Shown here piece after piece: positions 51,110 to 59,655 of a DNA stretch of 64,000 nt (its first letter is position 1; each line of letters begins with the position of its first letter). The notes under the pieces are model-generated. The model was not told where the DNA came from, ran no database searches, and worked only from the letters and a program-made list of their open reading frames with translations. The position numbers and the translations under genes are program-made. Source of the DNA: Mesorhizobium kowhaii (GTDB lineage Bacteria > Pseudomonadota > Alphaproteobacteria > Rhizobiales > Rhizobiaceae); the NCBI RefSeq assembly GCF_003253745.1, contig NZ_MZXV01000013.1, positions 372,001 through 436,000 of the forward strand, read 5' to 3'.

Positions 51110-51367
51110 TTATCGGCTGGCCGGCTCGCAGAGCGCGCCGACGATGCGGCGCACCATCGGCAGCACCAGCAGCAGCGTTGGAAACGCCACCATCCAGGAC
51201 AGACCCCAGGCGGTCATCCAGATGGACGGCAGGCTGGGATGGAAACCAAGGCTTCTCAGCGTCGAGATGAACGAGACGATGAAGGTCATCAACAGCGACA
51301 GCACCAGCGGGCTGAGGATGGCAGCATAGCGCGCAGGCAGCTTCCTGCGCCGATTTCTTGCAGTCAT
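51110..51367 (-). CDS. DUF2798 small membrane protein
   Basis: 85-residue protein with two helices: YAAILSPLVLSLLMTFIVSFIST and WMTAWGLSWMVAFPTLLLVLPMVRRIVG. The second ends with the typical DUF2798 'PMVRRIV' tail. Function unknown. ATG 51367 (MTARNRRRK) is chosen; the long frame upstream runs into the neighbour's promoter region. Confidence 0.8.
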   Translation of the reverse strand: MTARNRRRKLPARYAAILSPLVLSLLMTFIVSFISTLRSLGFHPSLPSIWMTAWGLSWMVAFPTLLLVLPMVRRIVGALCEPASR

Positions 51368-51556
51368 TTTGGGAGTTTCCCTGAAGTGTCCGGTCCGTCG
51401 CATTTGGCATCCATTCGCCGGTGACCGGCGCAATTGCCCGGAAAGACCGGGGTTGGATGCGTTGCTTGACGTCAGACGCTTACGGAGCAGCCGAGGCGCT
51501 CGCGGGCCTTCTAGCGGCGCGTTCCAGCAAAAGCAAGCCTCTGGTGCCGCATTCAG

Positions 51557-51624
51557 ATACATCGTAAGATATATCTTGACTCCAGTGATTGGTGCGCCTA
51601 ATTAAGATATATCGTAAGATAGAA
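51557..51624. promoter_or_regulatory. Repeated PadR-type operator upstream of the PadR gene
   Basis: Two copies of a near-palindrome built from ATCGTAAGATA: CATCGTAAGATATATCTT (51560-51577) and AAGATATATCGTAAGATA (51604-51621), the second overlapping the region 20-35 bases before the start. Both contain AAGATATAT. Such A/T dyads (ATGTA/TACAT-like) are usual for PadR-family operators and suggest autoregulation. Confidence 0.6.
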
Positions 51625-51639
51625 CTCAAGGAGCAATCA

Positions 51640-52317
51640 ATGCACAAGCAATTTGGGCATAATCATTTCGGCGAACGCATGTTCATGCACATGGCCGGCA
51701 AGTTCGGCGGCCGTGGCGGCGGTTTCGGTCCATTCGGCCATGGCGGTCGTGGCGGCGGGCGTGGTGGCCCCGGCGACATGTTCCGCGCCGGGCGCATGCT
51801 GGCCGACGGTGATCTCAAGCTGATCACGCTGTCGCTGCTGGCCGAGGCGCCGCGCCATGGCTACGACATTATCAAGGCGCTGGAAGAGCGCACCAGCGGC
51901 ATCTACAGCCCGAGCCCGGGCGTGGTCTACCCGACGCTGACCTTCCTGGAAGAGGCCGGCTATGCCGCCTCCGCCGCCGACGGCAACAAGAAGGTGTTTT
52001 CGATCACCGAAGCCGGGCAGGCGCATCTCAACGACAACCGCGAGATGATCGACGGCGTGCTCGACCATCTCGAGCGTTTCGGCCGCAAGATGGCCAAGGC
52101 GCGCGACTGGTTCGGCTGGAACGACGAGATTGAAGAGGGCGGGCGTCGTGGCGGTCGTGGTGGCCGCTCGGAAGCGCGCGACGAGTTCCGCGCCGTGCGT
52201 CACCGGCTGCGTGCGGCTCTCGGCGACTTCGTCGATGCCCCGGCCGACAAGCAGGCCGAGGCGATCGCCATTCTCGAAGACGCCGCCGAGGCGCTGGAAG
52301 CGCTGTCGCGCGGCTGA
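51640..52317 (+). CDS. PadR-family transcriptional regulator
   Basis: 225-residue regulator. A Gly/His/Phe-rich N-terminal extension of about 50 residues (MHKQFGHNHFGERMF..GGRGGGFGPFGHGGRGG) precedes the PadR winged-helix domain: LKLITLSLLAEAPRHGYDIIKALEERTSGIYSPSPGVVYPTLTFLEEAG. The C-terminal part is helical, with a GGRRGGRGGRSEA linker. Possible metal or nucleic-acid role of the Gly/His tail is unknown. ATG 51640 has AAGGAG upstream. Probably autoregulated through the dyads at 51557-51624. Confidence 0.88.
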   Translation: MHKQFGHNHFGERMFMHMAGKFGGRGGGFGPFGHGGRGGGRGGPGDMFRAGRMLADGDLKLITLSLLAEAPRHGYDIIKALEERTSGIYSPSPGVVYPTLTFLEEAGYAASAADGNKKVFSITEAGQAHLNDNREMIDGVLDHLERFGRKMAKARDWFGWNDEIEEGGRRGGRGGRSEARDEFRAVRHRLRAALGDFVDAPADKQAEAIAILEDAAEALEALSRG

Positions 52318-52361
52318 AGCTGCCGGTCCACTACAGACAAAAAACCAGTACAGACAAAAAA

Positions 52362-52385
52362 GCCCGGGAGACCCGGGCTTTTTTT
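52362..52385 (+). terminator. Rho-independent terminator after the PadR gene
   Basis: GCCCGGG (52362-52368) pairs perfectly with CCCGGGC (52372-52378), preceded by A residues and followed by TTTTTTT. A duplicated ACAGACAAAAAA lies just before it. Confidence 0.9.
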
Positions 52386-52650
52386 CGTCTTCAGGCATGC
52401 TCGGGGATCATTCCTTGCCGACATATTCGCTGATCAGCTTCTCGTTGCATGCCTTCTCGATCTTGACAGTCATTCTCGGCCGACAGGCGGCGGCAGGCTG
52501 ACGAGATCGGCCAGCAGATCGACCTGCTGGTCGACGTCTTCATCAGGGGGACTGGAACGCGGCGGCACATTCGCGCATGCTGGGACAACAACGTCGTGAA
52601 TCGCGAACAGGGCAGGCCGCGATTGCAGGACGAACAGGGAGACTTGAGCG

Positions 52651-52947
52651 ATGTCTTTTCTAAAGCGTCTTTTCGGTGGCGGTGGCGGAGCCGAGGCGGT
52701 TGACCCGAAGAGTGCCGCACCCGCCAAGCAGGTCGAGCACAAGGGGTTCCTGATCAGCGCCACGCCCTACAAGACAGAGGGCCAGTACCAGACCTGCGGC
52801 GTCGTCTCCAAGGAGATCGATGGTGTGGTGAAGGAGCACAAATTCATCCGCGCCGACCGCTTCGCCGGGCTCGACGATGCCGTCGACATCTCGATCAAGA
52901 AGGGCATCCAGCTGGTCGACGAACAGGGTGAGCGGATCTTCGGGTAG
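52651..52947 (+). CDS. HlyU-family protein
   Basis: 98-residue member of the HlyU family (PF10115 type). Conserved segment: EHKGFLISATPYKTEGQYQTCGVVSKEIDGVVKEHKFIRADRF, then ISIKKGIQLVDEQGERIF. A short Gly-rich start (FLKRLFGGGGG) precedes it. The family is named after a Vibrio regulator but most members have unknown function. ATG 52651 has a GGAG upstream. The 265-base gap before it holds the PadR terminator and no clear gene. Confidence 0.85.
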   Translation: MSFLKRLFGGGGGAEAVDPKSAAPAKQVEHKGFLISATPYKTEGQYQTCGVVSKEIDGVVKEHKFIRADRFAGLDDAVDISIKKGIQLVDEQGERIFG

Positions 52948-53062
52948 GGTGGACTGGTCGAGGCGACGATCGTCGGCTTTGCGCGACAGGAGCGGACATC
53001 AAGTCCAGCCAATCGACCGTTTTGCATGGCCGAGATCATGCACAGTTTGACCTCTGCTTCCC

Positions 53063-53857
53063 TTACGCCGAGCTGTTTTTGGCGACTTTGCCCAGTTCCT
53101 GCTCCAGATCCACCAGCTCCTTGCCGCCCGCCATCAGATTGAGCAACTGATCGCGATCAATTTCGCTTTTCGCATAGGTGCCGGTGCATCTGCCGCGCTT
53201 CAACAAGGTAAAGCGGTCGCCGACCACATAAGCGTGATGAACGTTGTGGGAAATGAAGATGACGCCGATGCCGCGCGCCTTGGACTGGACGATGAGCTTT
53301 AGAACCACGGATGCCTGATGGACCCCCAGCGCCGATGTCGGCTCATCCAGGATCAGCACTTTGGCGCCGAAATAAACGGCGCGGGCGATGGCCAGGCACT
53401 GCCGTTCCCCGCCCGAAAGCGTGCCGACAGGCTGTTCGGGATCGCGCAGCTGGATGCCCATCGCTGCCAATTCGTCATACGCGGTGCGGTTGGCGAACTC
53501 GGCGTCAAACTGGCTGATCGGGCCGAACTTGCGCATCGGCTCGCGCCCAAGAAAGAAGTTTCGCGCTACGCTCATCAGCGGCACCAAAGCCAGGTCCTGG
53601 TAGACCGTTGCGATGCCGCTGTTGCGCGTATCGGCCGGCGACGCAAACCTTGTCGGCTTGCCCTGTACGCGGATTTCACCCTCGTCGGGCGCGTAGACGC
53701 CGGACAGCGTCTTGATCAGCGTCGACTTGCCGGCGCCATTGTCGCCGAGCAGGCAATGGACCTCGCCGGGACATACGTCGAACGACACATCCTTGAGTGC
53801 AACGACCGATCCGAAATACTTGCTGACCGACTTCAGTTCGACATAGGGCTCGGCCAT
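53063..53857 (-). CDS. Sugar ABC transporter ATP-binding protein (FrcA-type, single ATPase domain)
   Basis: 264-residue ATPase energising the importer encoded upstream. Walker A is GDNGAGKST (about residues 39-47), signature LSGGERQ (about 147-153), Walker B VLILDEPT (about 168-175) and H-loop ISHN. It has a single nucleotide-binding domain, as in S. meliloti FrcA, not the fused tandem form of RbsA. Its ATG overlaps the permease stop (TGATG). Last gene of the moc-like operon. Confidence 0.92.
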   Translation of the reverse strand: MAEPYVELKSVSKYFGSVVALKDVSFDVCPGEVHCLLGDNGAGKSTLIKTLSGVYAPDEGEIRVQGKPTRFASPADTRNSGIATVYQDLALVPLMSVARNFFLGREPMRKFGPISQFDAEFANRTAYDELAAMGIQLRDPEQPVGTLSGGERQCLAIARAVYFGAKVLILDEPTSALGVHQASVVLKLIVQSKARGIGVIFISHNVHHAYVVGDRFTLLKRGRCTGTYAKSEIDRDQLLNLMAGGKELVDLEQELGKVAKNSSA

Positions 53858-54954
53858 CACCGGCTCCTCATGGCGCGGTTGCGCACATAGCTGTTGAACA
53901 GCACCGCGATGACCATCATGGCGCCCATGAACAGCTTGAACCAGTCCGTGTCGATGCCGGTGTAGAAAATGCCCATTTGCACCACGCCGAAGATCAATGC
54001 GCCGAACATGGCGCCGATGGCCGATCCGTAGCCGCCGGTGAGCAGCGTGCCGCCGATGACGACGGCAATGATGGCCTCGAACTCCTTCTGGGTGCCGCGC
54101 AGCGTGTCGGCCGATCCCGTGACCAGGACCTGGATCGCCGCAAAGAGCGCAGCCGCCATGGCGGTCATGACGAACAGCGTGATCTTGGTGCGCGCTACCG
54201 GCACACCGAGATTGCGCGCGGCATTGGCTTCACCACCCGCAGCGAAGATCCAATTGCCGAAGCGGCTGCGCGTCAGCAACCAGGTACAGACCAATGTCAA
54301 TACGATCCACCAGACGATCGATACCGGAATGCCGGAGATCGACGGGAGGCCGTCCGCCCGCTTGCCGACGAGGCCGATGTCCGAAAGCCACGCGATTAGG
54401 CCGGAAAAGACCTGCCCCGAAAACAGGCTGTTGAGAGGATCGTGCAACGCCAGTTCATGCACGCCGGACACCTGGGTTCGCCCGGATATGCCGCGCGTGA
54501 GACCGAGCGTCAGGCCGCGCAGCATGAACAGGCTTCCGAGCGTCACGATGAAGGACGGCAGTCCGGTCCTGACGACGGCGAGCCCGTTGAGCGCGCCGAT
54601 ACCGCCGCAAACAGCGAAGGAAAACAGCAGCGAAAGCCAGATAGGCCAGCCCCAGAACACGGAGGGGATGGCGATCAGGATTCCGGCAAAGCCAATCATC
54701 GAGCCAACCGACAGGTCGAACTCGCCCGCGATCATCAAGAGGGCCACGGGTGCGGCGAGAATGCCAAGTTGGGCCGAGACCTCGAGGAAATTGATGATCC
54801 CCTTGGCACTGAAAAGTCCCGTATTTCCCGCCGTGATGGCGAAGAACACAAAGACCAGAACGGTCCCTGCCGCCGCACCAAGTTCCGGCCTGCTTAACAG
54901 GCGGCTCAGGCGGGAGACGGACCGGACCCGCTCGTCGCGAATCTCTGCAGCCAT
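53857..54954 (-). CDS. Sugar ABC transporter permease (RbsC/FrcC family)
   Basis: 365-residue inner-membrane permease. About 25 residues of cytoplasmic start, then helices beginning at [15 protein letters not shown]. Family marks: [19 protein letters not shown] (about residues 77-95), [23 protein letters not shown], and the C-terminal [35 protein letters not shown]. The start ATG 54954 ([10 protein letters not shown]) is chosen by domain limits and AAGG upstream. It lies 55 bases after the binding-protein gene and overlaps the ATPase start by one base. Confidence 0.92.
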   Translation of the reverse strand: MAAEIRDERVRSVSRLSRLLSRPELGAAAGTVLVFVFFAITAGNTGLFSAKGIINFLEVSAQLGILAAPVALLMIAGEFDLSVGSMIGFAGILIAIPSVFWGWPIWLSLLFSFAVCGGIGALNGLAVVRTGLPSFIVTLGSLFMLRGLTLGLTRGISGRTQVSGVHELALHDPLNSLFSGQVFSGLIAWLSDIGLVGKRADGLPSISGIPVSIVWWIVLTLVCTWLLTRSRFGNWIFAAGGEANAARNLGVPVARTKITLFVMTAMAAALFAAIQVLVTGSADTLRGTQKEFEAIIAVVIGGTLLTGGYGSAIGAMFGALIFGVVQMGIFYTGIDTDWFKLFMGAMMVIAVLFNSYVRNRAMRSR

Positions 54955-55009
54955 GGATGCGTTACCTTCATCAGTGAAAGCGGCCGGGCCGAGGCCCGGC
55001 CGCGAGCGG

Positions 55010-55966
55010 TCAACGCTTGCCCAGTTTTGCCAGGTCGATGACCGAGGCGGCAGTATCCTTGGTGACGAAACCTGGGCCTGTCGGATAGTCGGCGATCGGC
55101 ATGATCTTGTACTTCTTCCAAAGGTCGAACATCGCGACCGGGATATAACCCATGGCATATTGCTGGGCGTCGATGCCCCACTCCATCTTGCCGGCAACAA
55201 CGGCCTGCAGGATCGTGGGAGACAGATCGAACGTGCCGGTTTTCACCTTGGCCGCGAGGCCCATTTCATCGAGCGCGGCCAGCGTCGGTTCGGCACCGCT
55301 GGCGCCGACAGCGAGGATGAACTGTGTATCGGCATGGGCGGTCATGTAGGCGATCATGCGGTTCTTCATTTCAGTCGGGTCAATGACGCCATTCATCACC
55401 GGAACGTCGACGCCCAGGCCCTTGGCAAAGCCCGCGCAGCGGTCGTCAAGGCTGGAATTGCCCACCTCATGATTGGCGCAGACCGCCTTGGTGAGACCGA
55501 GCGCCTTGATGCGCTCGCCCGCCATGACGCCCGCCTGAAATTCGTCCTGTCCCATGAACAGCAGGCCGCCAAGATCATGGGTCAGCTTCGAGCCGCCGGA
55601 ATCGATGACGATGACCGGGATGCCGGCGGCAATCGCATTCTTGACCGGAGCTGAAAGGGCCGCGGCGTCAGGGATCGAAACAACCATGCCGTCGGGCTTC
55701 GACGCGGCGATAGCGTCGATCATCTGCGCCATCTTGGCCATGTCGAAGGTTTCGGGCGCCAGATATTCGGCCTTGACGCCCAGGGTCTTGGCCGCATCGT
55801 CCATGCCGTTCTTCACGACCGACCAGTAGGGGTCGCCGCTCTGGCCATGGGTTACAAACACCACGCGCGTCTCATCGGCGGCCGCAAGGCTGGTGGCCGC
55901 TGCCATCATTGTGACGCCGGCCAGCAGGCCGAGCGCAGGCTTTATTAATTTCGCAAGCGAAAACAT
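55010..55966 (-). CDS. Periplasmic sugar/inositol-derivative-binding protein (MocB-like)
   Basis: 318-residue binding protein of the ribose-binding cluster. Signal peptide to about residue 30 (LLAGVTMMAAATSLAAADE). The fold shows TRVVFVTHGQSGDPYWSVVKNGMDDAAK, SKPDGMVVSIPDAAAL and FILAVGASGAEPTLAALDEMG. Its place after MocA- and MocC-like genes makes it the counterpart of MocB, which binds rhizopine in S. meliloti. The ligand here is inferred only; myo-inositol, inosamine or a related polyol are candidates. Confidence 0.87.
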   Translation of the reverse strand: MFSLAKLIKPALGLLAGVTMMAAATSLAAADETRVVFVTHGQSGDPYWSVVKNGMDDAAKTLGVKAEYLAPETFDMAKMAQMIDAIAASKPDGMVVSIPDAAALSAPVKNAIAAGIPVIVIDSGGSKLTHDLGGLLFMGQDEFQAGVMAGERIKALGLTKAVCANHEVGNSSLDDRCAGFAKGLGVDVPVMNGVIDPTEMKNRMIAYMTAHADTQFILAVGASGAEPTLAALDEMGLAAKVKTGTFDLSPTILQAVVAGKMEWGIDAQQYAMGYIPVAMFDLWKKYKIMPIADYPTGPGFVTKDTAASVIDLAKLGKR

Positions 55967-56080
55967 AACAACCTCCTGTTTGTTTTCCGCCGCCGCAGTT
56001 ACGGTCGGCAGTCCAGTTGCCCCTTTATTCCAGTTTCATTCATCAGCACTGGTTCCCTGGAGGCCGCATGGCGGCCTTGA

Positions 56081-56980
56081 TCATTCCATGACGGTAAATC
56101 CGGCCTCCCTGGCCATGCGCGACAAATTCCGGAATCCCATTGTCGCATAGATCAGCGGATTGGCCTTGCTGGGATCCTGCTCGGCCTCGACGACCAGCCA
56201 GCCGCTGTAACCATTGTCGGCAAGCACGCGCAAAATGGCCGGATAGTCGATGAAGCCGTCGCCGGGAACCGTGAATATCCCTTCCATGACCGCACCCATG
56301 AAACTCATGTCTTGCGCGCGGGCACGTTCAAGGACGGCTTTGCGCGCGTCCTTGCAATGTACATGCACGACCCGCTTGACGTGCGCCCTGATCAAAGCCA
56401 GCGGGTCGCCGCCCGAAAATATCGAATGGCCGGTGTCGTAGAGCAGCCCGACCGCATCGCCGGTGTGCCGCATCAGCAGGCCCACCTCGGCATCGGTCTC
56501 GACGATGGTTCCCATATGATGGTGAAAGGCCATGCGCACGCCGAAATTAGCCATCCGCTCGGCTAGCGCAGTTAGTTTTCTGCCGTAGGCCGGCCACTCA
56601 TGCGGGCTCAGGGCCGGGCGCTGCGAGATCGGCCCCCAGATCGCGTTGTGGCGTCCGCGCGAGGTGTCGGCATAGACGACATGGGTCGAGGCCATATCCT
56701 TCAAAAGCTGGAGATGCGGCATGATCGCATCCATTTCCGCGCCGACATCCTTCTCGTCGCAGCGGCCATCATACCAGCCGGAAATCACGGCAAGGCCATA
56801 GCGCTCCATGATCGGCTTCAGGTCAGCCGATCGGCGCGGAAACTTGCCGCCAAGTTCAGTGCCGGAATAGCCGGCCTGTTTGGTTTCGCCGAGACAGACC
56901 TCAAGCGGCGTATCGCCGCCGAGCTCCGGCACGTCATCGTTGCTCCAGGTGATCGGGTTTATGCCGATGCGAACCTTCAC
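56081..56980 (-). CDS. IolE/MocC-like sugar isomerase/dehydratase
   Basis: 299-residue TIM-barrel protein of the AP-endonuclease 2 fold. The N-terminus MKVRIGINPITWSNDDVPELGG is characteristic of myo-inosose-2 dehydratase (IolE) and MocC. Metal-ligand regions are visible: AFHHHMGTIVETDAEV, LLYDTGHSIFSGGDP, VVHVHCKDAR and VVEAEQDPSKANP. IolE converts 2-keto-myo-inositol to a diketone. Its ATG overlaps the stop of the upstream dehydrogenase gene by four bases. A 114-base gap separates it from the binding-protein gene. Confidence 0.87.
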   Translation of the reverse strand: MKVRIGINPITWSNDDVPELGGDTPLEVCLGETKQAGYSGTELGGKFPRRSADLKPIMERYGLAVISGWYDGRCDEKDVGAEMDAIMPHLQLLKDMASTHVVYADTSRGRHNAIWGPISQRPALSPHEWPAYGRKLTALAERMANFGVRMAFHHHMGTIVETDAEVGLLMRHTGDAVGLLYDTGHSIFSGGDPLALIRAHVKRVVHVHCKDARKAVLERARAQDMSFMGAVMEGIFTVPGDGFIDYPAILRVLADNGYSGWLVVEAEQDPSKANPLIYATMGFRNLSRMAREAGFTVME

Positions 56981-58095
56981 GGGCGAACTCCTGATTGCTT
57001 GAGCTGGGCAAGGTGGTGCCGGGCGAGGCCGGCCAGTAGCGTCATGTCGCGACGAGCCTGCTCGGCGGTGTTGCGCACCGGCGTGCCCTCGACGATCGCC
57101 GACCAGAACCCTTTCAACTCCTCGACAAACGCCTCTTCGTATCCGCTGCGGATGTCACGGCTGGAAAGCGTATGGCCGTCACTGGTGCGGACGGTCAGTC
57201 GCGTCGCCTGATGGTTGAGGTAGGGCGAGGGAAATTCCAGTTCGAGCGAGGCTTGGTCGAAGTAGAGCGTGATGCGCTCGCGGTAGTCGGCGAGCCTAGG
57301 TACGGCCAGATGCGCCATGTTCCACAACGCTTGGCCGCCGAGCAGCCGCACGGCACCCTGGCCACCTTCGCCCCTGGCAAAGAGCGAGGCGCCGACAATG
57401 TCGCCATCCGCGATCCCCAGCGCATCGAGCAACCCATGGACGGCGTTCACGTCGTGCACGATCGCTGAACAATAGGCGCCGACAAAACCGCGAAAGGCGT
57501 CGGGATCATCCAGGCCGGGCACCGCTCGATCCACCTGCTCGCGTTGCCTGGCTTCGGTCGAGGCAACCAACCCCACTGCCACGTCGTCACCCCGGCATGT
57601 GGAGTGGTGCCGCACGAACGGCCACGCATCGGGATCGCTGACCTCGACCGAAACGTAGCGAAGCGCCCGCGCCGTGCCCGGCAGCATCTTCAGCGCCACC
57701 TCGTAGCTCGGATCGAAACGCTTCATGTAGCCAACCTGAAGCACCTTGCCGGCGTGATCCCTGGCGGCGATCAAGTCGTCGATGTCCCCGGCGCTGTAGC
57801 AAAGCGGCTTTTCGCAGAAGACGTGCAGCCCTCTGGCGAAGGCGGCGAGAGCCTGTTCCCAGTGCAAGGCATCGGGCGAGGCTATGACCACCGCGTCAAG
57901 CGGCATGGCGAGAAGCTCGTCGAGATCGGCGAATGTGCTCAGGCTGAATTCCTCGCCAACAAAGGCGCGGACTTTGCGCGAAGGATCATAGACGCCGAGG
58001 ATCTCGAACTGCCGGTGCAACTTGAGCAGATTCGGAATGTGCTCGACCTGGGCGACGCCACCCGCACCGATGACTCCCACCTTTATGCACTGCAT
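56977..58095 (-). CDS. Gfo/Idh/MocA-family dehydrogenase
   Basis: 372-residue NAD(P)-dependent oxidoreductase. Rossmann motif VGVIGAGGVAQVEHIPNLLKL (about residues 7-27), EKPL (about 97-100, catalytic lysine), and an active-site region with SAIVHDVNAVHGLLDALG (about 210-227). The family includes inositol dehydrogenase IolG and MocA of rhizopine catabolism. First gene of the operon; its stop overlaps the next start. Likely oxidises an inositol or inosamine ring to a keto compound for the IolE-like enzyme (inference). Confidence 0.88.
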   Translation of the reverse strand: MQCIKVGVIGAGGVAQVEHIPNLLKLHRQFEILGVYDPSRKVRAFVGEEFSLSTFADLDELLAMPLDAVVIASPDALHWEQALAAFARGLHVFCEKPLCYSAGDIDDLIAARDHAGKVLQVGYMKRFDPSYEVALKMLPGTARALRYVSVEVSDPDAWPFVRHHSTCRGDDVAVGLVASTEARQREQVDRAVPGLDDPDAFRGFVGAYCSAIVHDVNAVHGLLDALGIADGDIVGASLFARGEGGQGAVRLLGGQALWNMAHLAVPRLADYRERITLYFDQASLELEFPSPYLNHQATRLTVRTSDGHTLSSRDIRSGYEEAFVEELKGFWSAIVEGTPVRNTAEQARRDMTLLAGLARHHLAQLKQSGVRP

Positions 58096-58193
58096 CGGTC
58101 AGCCCCATCTGAGCCCGAACGCATTTTCCTTGAGCCTAGGACTGCTTTGGTTCCATTGTTAGAACCAGATTGCATTGATTTTTCGGAACCACG
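58096..58193. promoter_or_regulatory. Divergent moc-like promoter with repeated GGTTCC/GGAACC
   Basis: The 98-base gap holds GGTTCC (58149-58154), AGAACC (58161-58166) and GGAACC (58185-58190, ending four bases before the regulator's start). The first two form an inverted repeat; the second and third form a direct repeat at 24 bases. Two or three related half-sites between divergent MocR and target genes is the usual arrangement for this family. Confidence 0.5.
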
Positions 58194-59645
58194 ATGAAGA
58201 CCAGTTTTCCAATCGACGGCATCGCACTGGATCGCGACAGTTCCGCCAACCTGCACCGGCAGCTCTATGTCCAGTTGCGTGATCTGATCGAGCGGCGCGT
58301 GCTGCCGAGCGGCCACGCGCTGCCCTCGACACGGGTCATGGCGCGGGATCTGCATGTGGGCCGCAACACGGTGATTGCCGCTTGCGACCAGCTGGCGCTG
58401 GAGGGTTATCTGGCCATACGGCCACGCAGGCCCTCGGTGGTCATGGATCTGCCCACCCGTTCGACCACGGCGGAGCATGTATCGCCCGAGGGCGAGAATC
58501 CAATATCATTGCGCGGGCAGACCATGCTCGCCCAACCCTATCATCACGGCAGACCTGGCATGCTCGCATTTCATCCCGGCATGCCGGACCCGGATAATTT
58601 CCCGTTCAACACCTGGTCGAAACTGCTCAGCCGCCGGACAAAATTTGCGCATATCGATCTTTTCGGGACCTATCACGTCAAAGGCTATCCGCCCCTTTGC
58701 GAGGCTATAGCTCGATATCTCACCGCGTCGCGGGGCGTTAAGTGCAACGCCGAGCAGATCGTCGTGACCAATGGTGCCCAGTCGGCGTTCGACCTTCTGG
58801 CTCGGCTGCTCATCGATGAAGGCGACACGGTATGGATGGAGGAGCCAGGATATTACGGGGCCGGTTCGGCTTTCGTCTCGGCTGGGGCGAAACTGGCGCC
58901 GCTGCGCGTGGGCAATGCAGGCTGGAACCTCGATCCACCGCCTGTCATTCCGCGAATGATTTTCGTGACGCCCTCCTGCCATCACCCACTCGGCGTAACC
59001 ATGCCGATGGAACAGCGGCTCAATCTCCTGCACATGGCCGAGACCTGGCGCTCATGGATCATCGAGGATGACTACGATGGCGAATACCGTTTTCAAGGGC
59101 AGCCGATACCGGCGCTGCAGGGCATCGGCGCGTCAAACCGGGTGGTCTATGTCGGTACCTTCGCGAAGATCCTGTTTCCGGCCATGCGCCTCGGCTTTCT
59201 GGTGGTGCCCAAGGCAATAGACCATACAATTGTCTCGGCGCTGAGCGTGACCGGCCAGTTCGCCCCATTGCTCACCCAGGCTGCGCTGGCGGACTTCATG
59301 AACGAGGGGCACTTTACCCGCCATCTCAGGCGCATGCGGCGTCTCTATGCGGAAAGGCGGCAGTTCTTCCTGGAGAGCTCTCAAAGGCATCTCGGAGAAT
59401 GGCTGGATTTCCATGCCACCGAATCGGGCATCCAGGTTGTCGGCATTTTCCGCGAGACATCTAACGACGCGGCGATTGCCGAGGCGTTGCTCCAACAGGG
59501 GATCAACGTCTCGGCCTTATCGATCCAGTACCGTCACGGCACAAAACAGAACGGTCTTGTCATGGGCTTTGCGGCTGCCGATGCGCAGACCACCGAAAAG
59601 ACGATGCAGAAATTTCGGGCCTTGCTGAAAGCCCATTTCGGGTAA
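58194..59645 (+). CDS. MocR-type GntR/aminotransferase-fold transcriptional regulator
   Basis: 483-residue regulator. N-terminal GntR winged helix (about residues 20-85): LHRQLYVQLRDLIERRVLPSGHALPSTRVMARDLHVGRNTVIAACDQL. The large C-terminal domain has the fold-type I aminotransferase layout: VVTNGAQSAFDLLARLLIDEGD, IIEDDYDGEYR and the PLP-lysine motif VVYVGTFAKILFPAMRLGFLVVP. MocR proteins use PLP to sense amino compounds (GabR: GABA). Divergent from the moc-like operon, which it probably controls. An amine sensor fits an aminated inositol as signal. Confidence 0.92.
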   Translation: MKTSFPIDGIALDRDSSANLHRQLYVQLRDLIERRVLPSGHALPSTRVMARDLHVGRNTVIAACDQLALEGYLAIRPRRPSVVMDLPTRSTTAEHVSPEGENPISLRGQTMLAQPYHHGRPGMLAFHPGMPDPDNFPFNTWSKLLSRRTKFAHIDLFGTYHVKGYPPLCEAIARYLTASRGVKCNAEQIVVTNGAQSAFDLLARLLIDEGDTVWMEEPGYYGAGSAFVSAGAKLAPLRVGNAGWNLDPPPVIPRMIFVTPSCHHPLGVTMPMEQRLNLLHMAETWRSWIIEDDYDGEYRFQGQPIPALQGIGASNRVVYVGTFAKILFPAMRLGFLVVPKAIDHTIVSALSVTGQFAPLLTQAALADFMNEGHFTRHLRRMRRLYAERRQFFLESSQRHLGEWLDFHATESGIQVVGIFRETSNDAAIAEALLQQGINVSALSIQYRHGTKQNGLVMGFAAADAQTTEKTMQKFRALLKAHFG

Positions 59646-59655
59646 ATTCTCAAGA

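Noticed and set aside
53063..58095. Ordinary myo-inositol (iol) operon
   Set aside because: There are no iolB, iolC or iolD genes and no IolR-type regulator; the MocR regulator and the gene set fit moc better, though inositol as substrate is not excluded.
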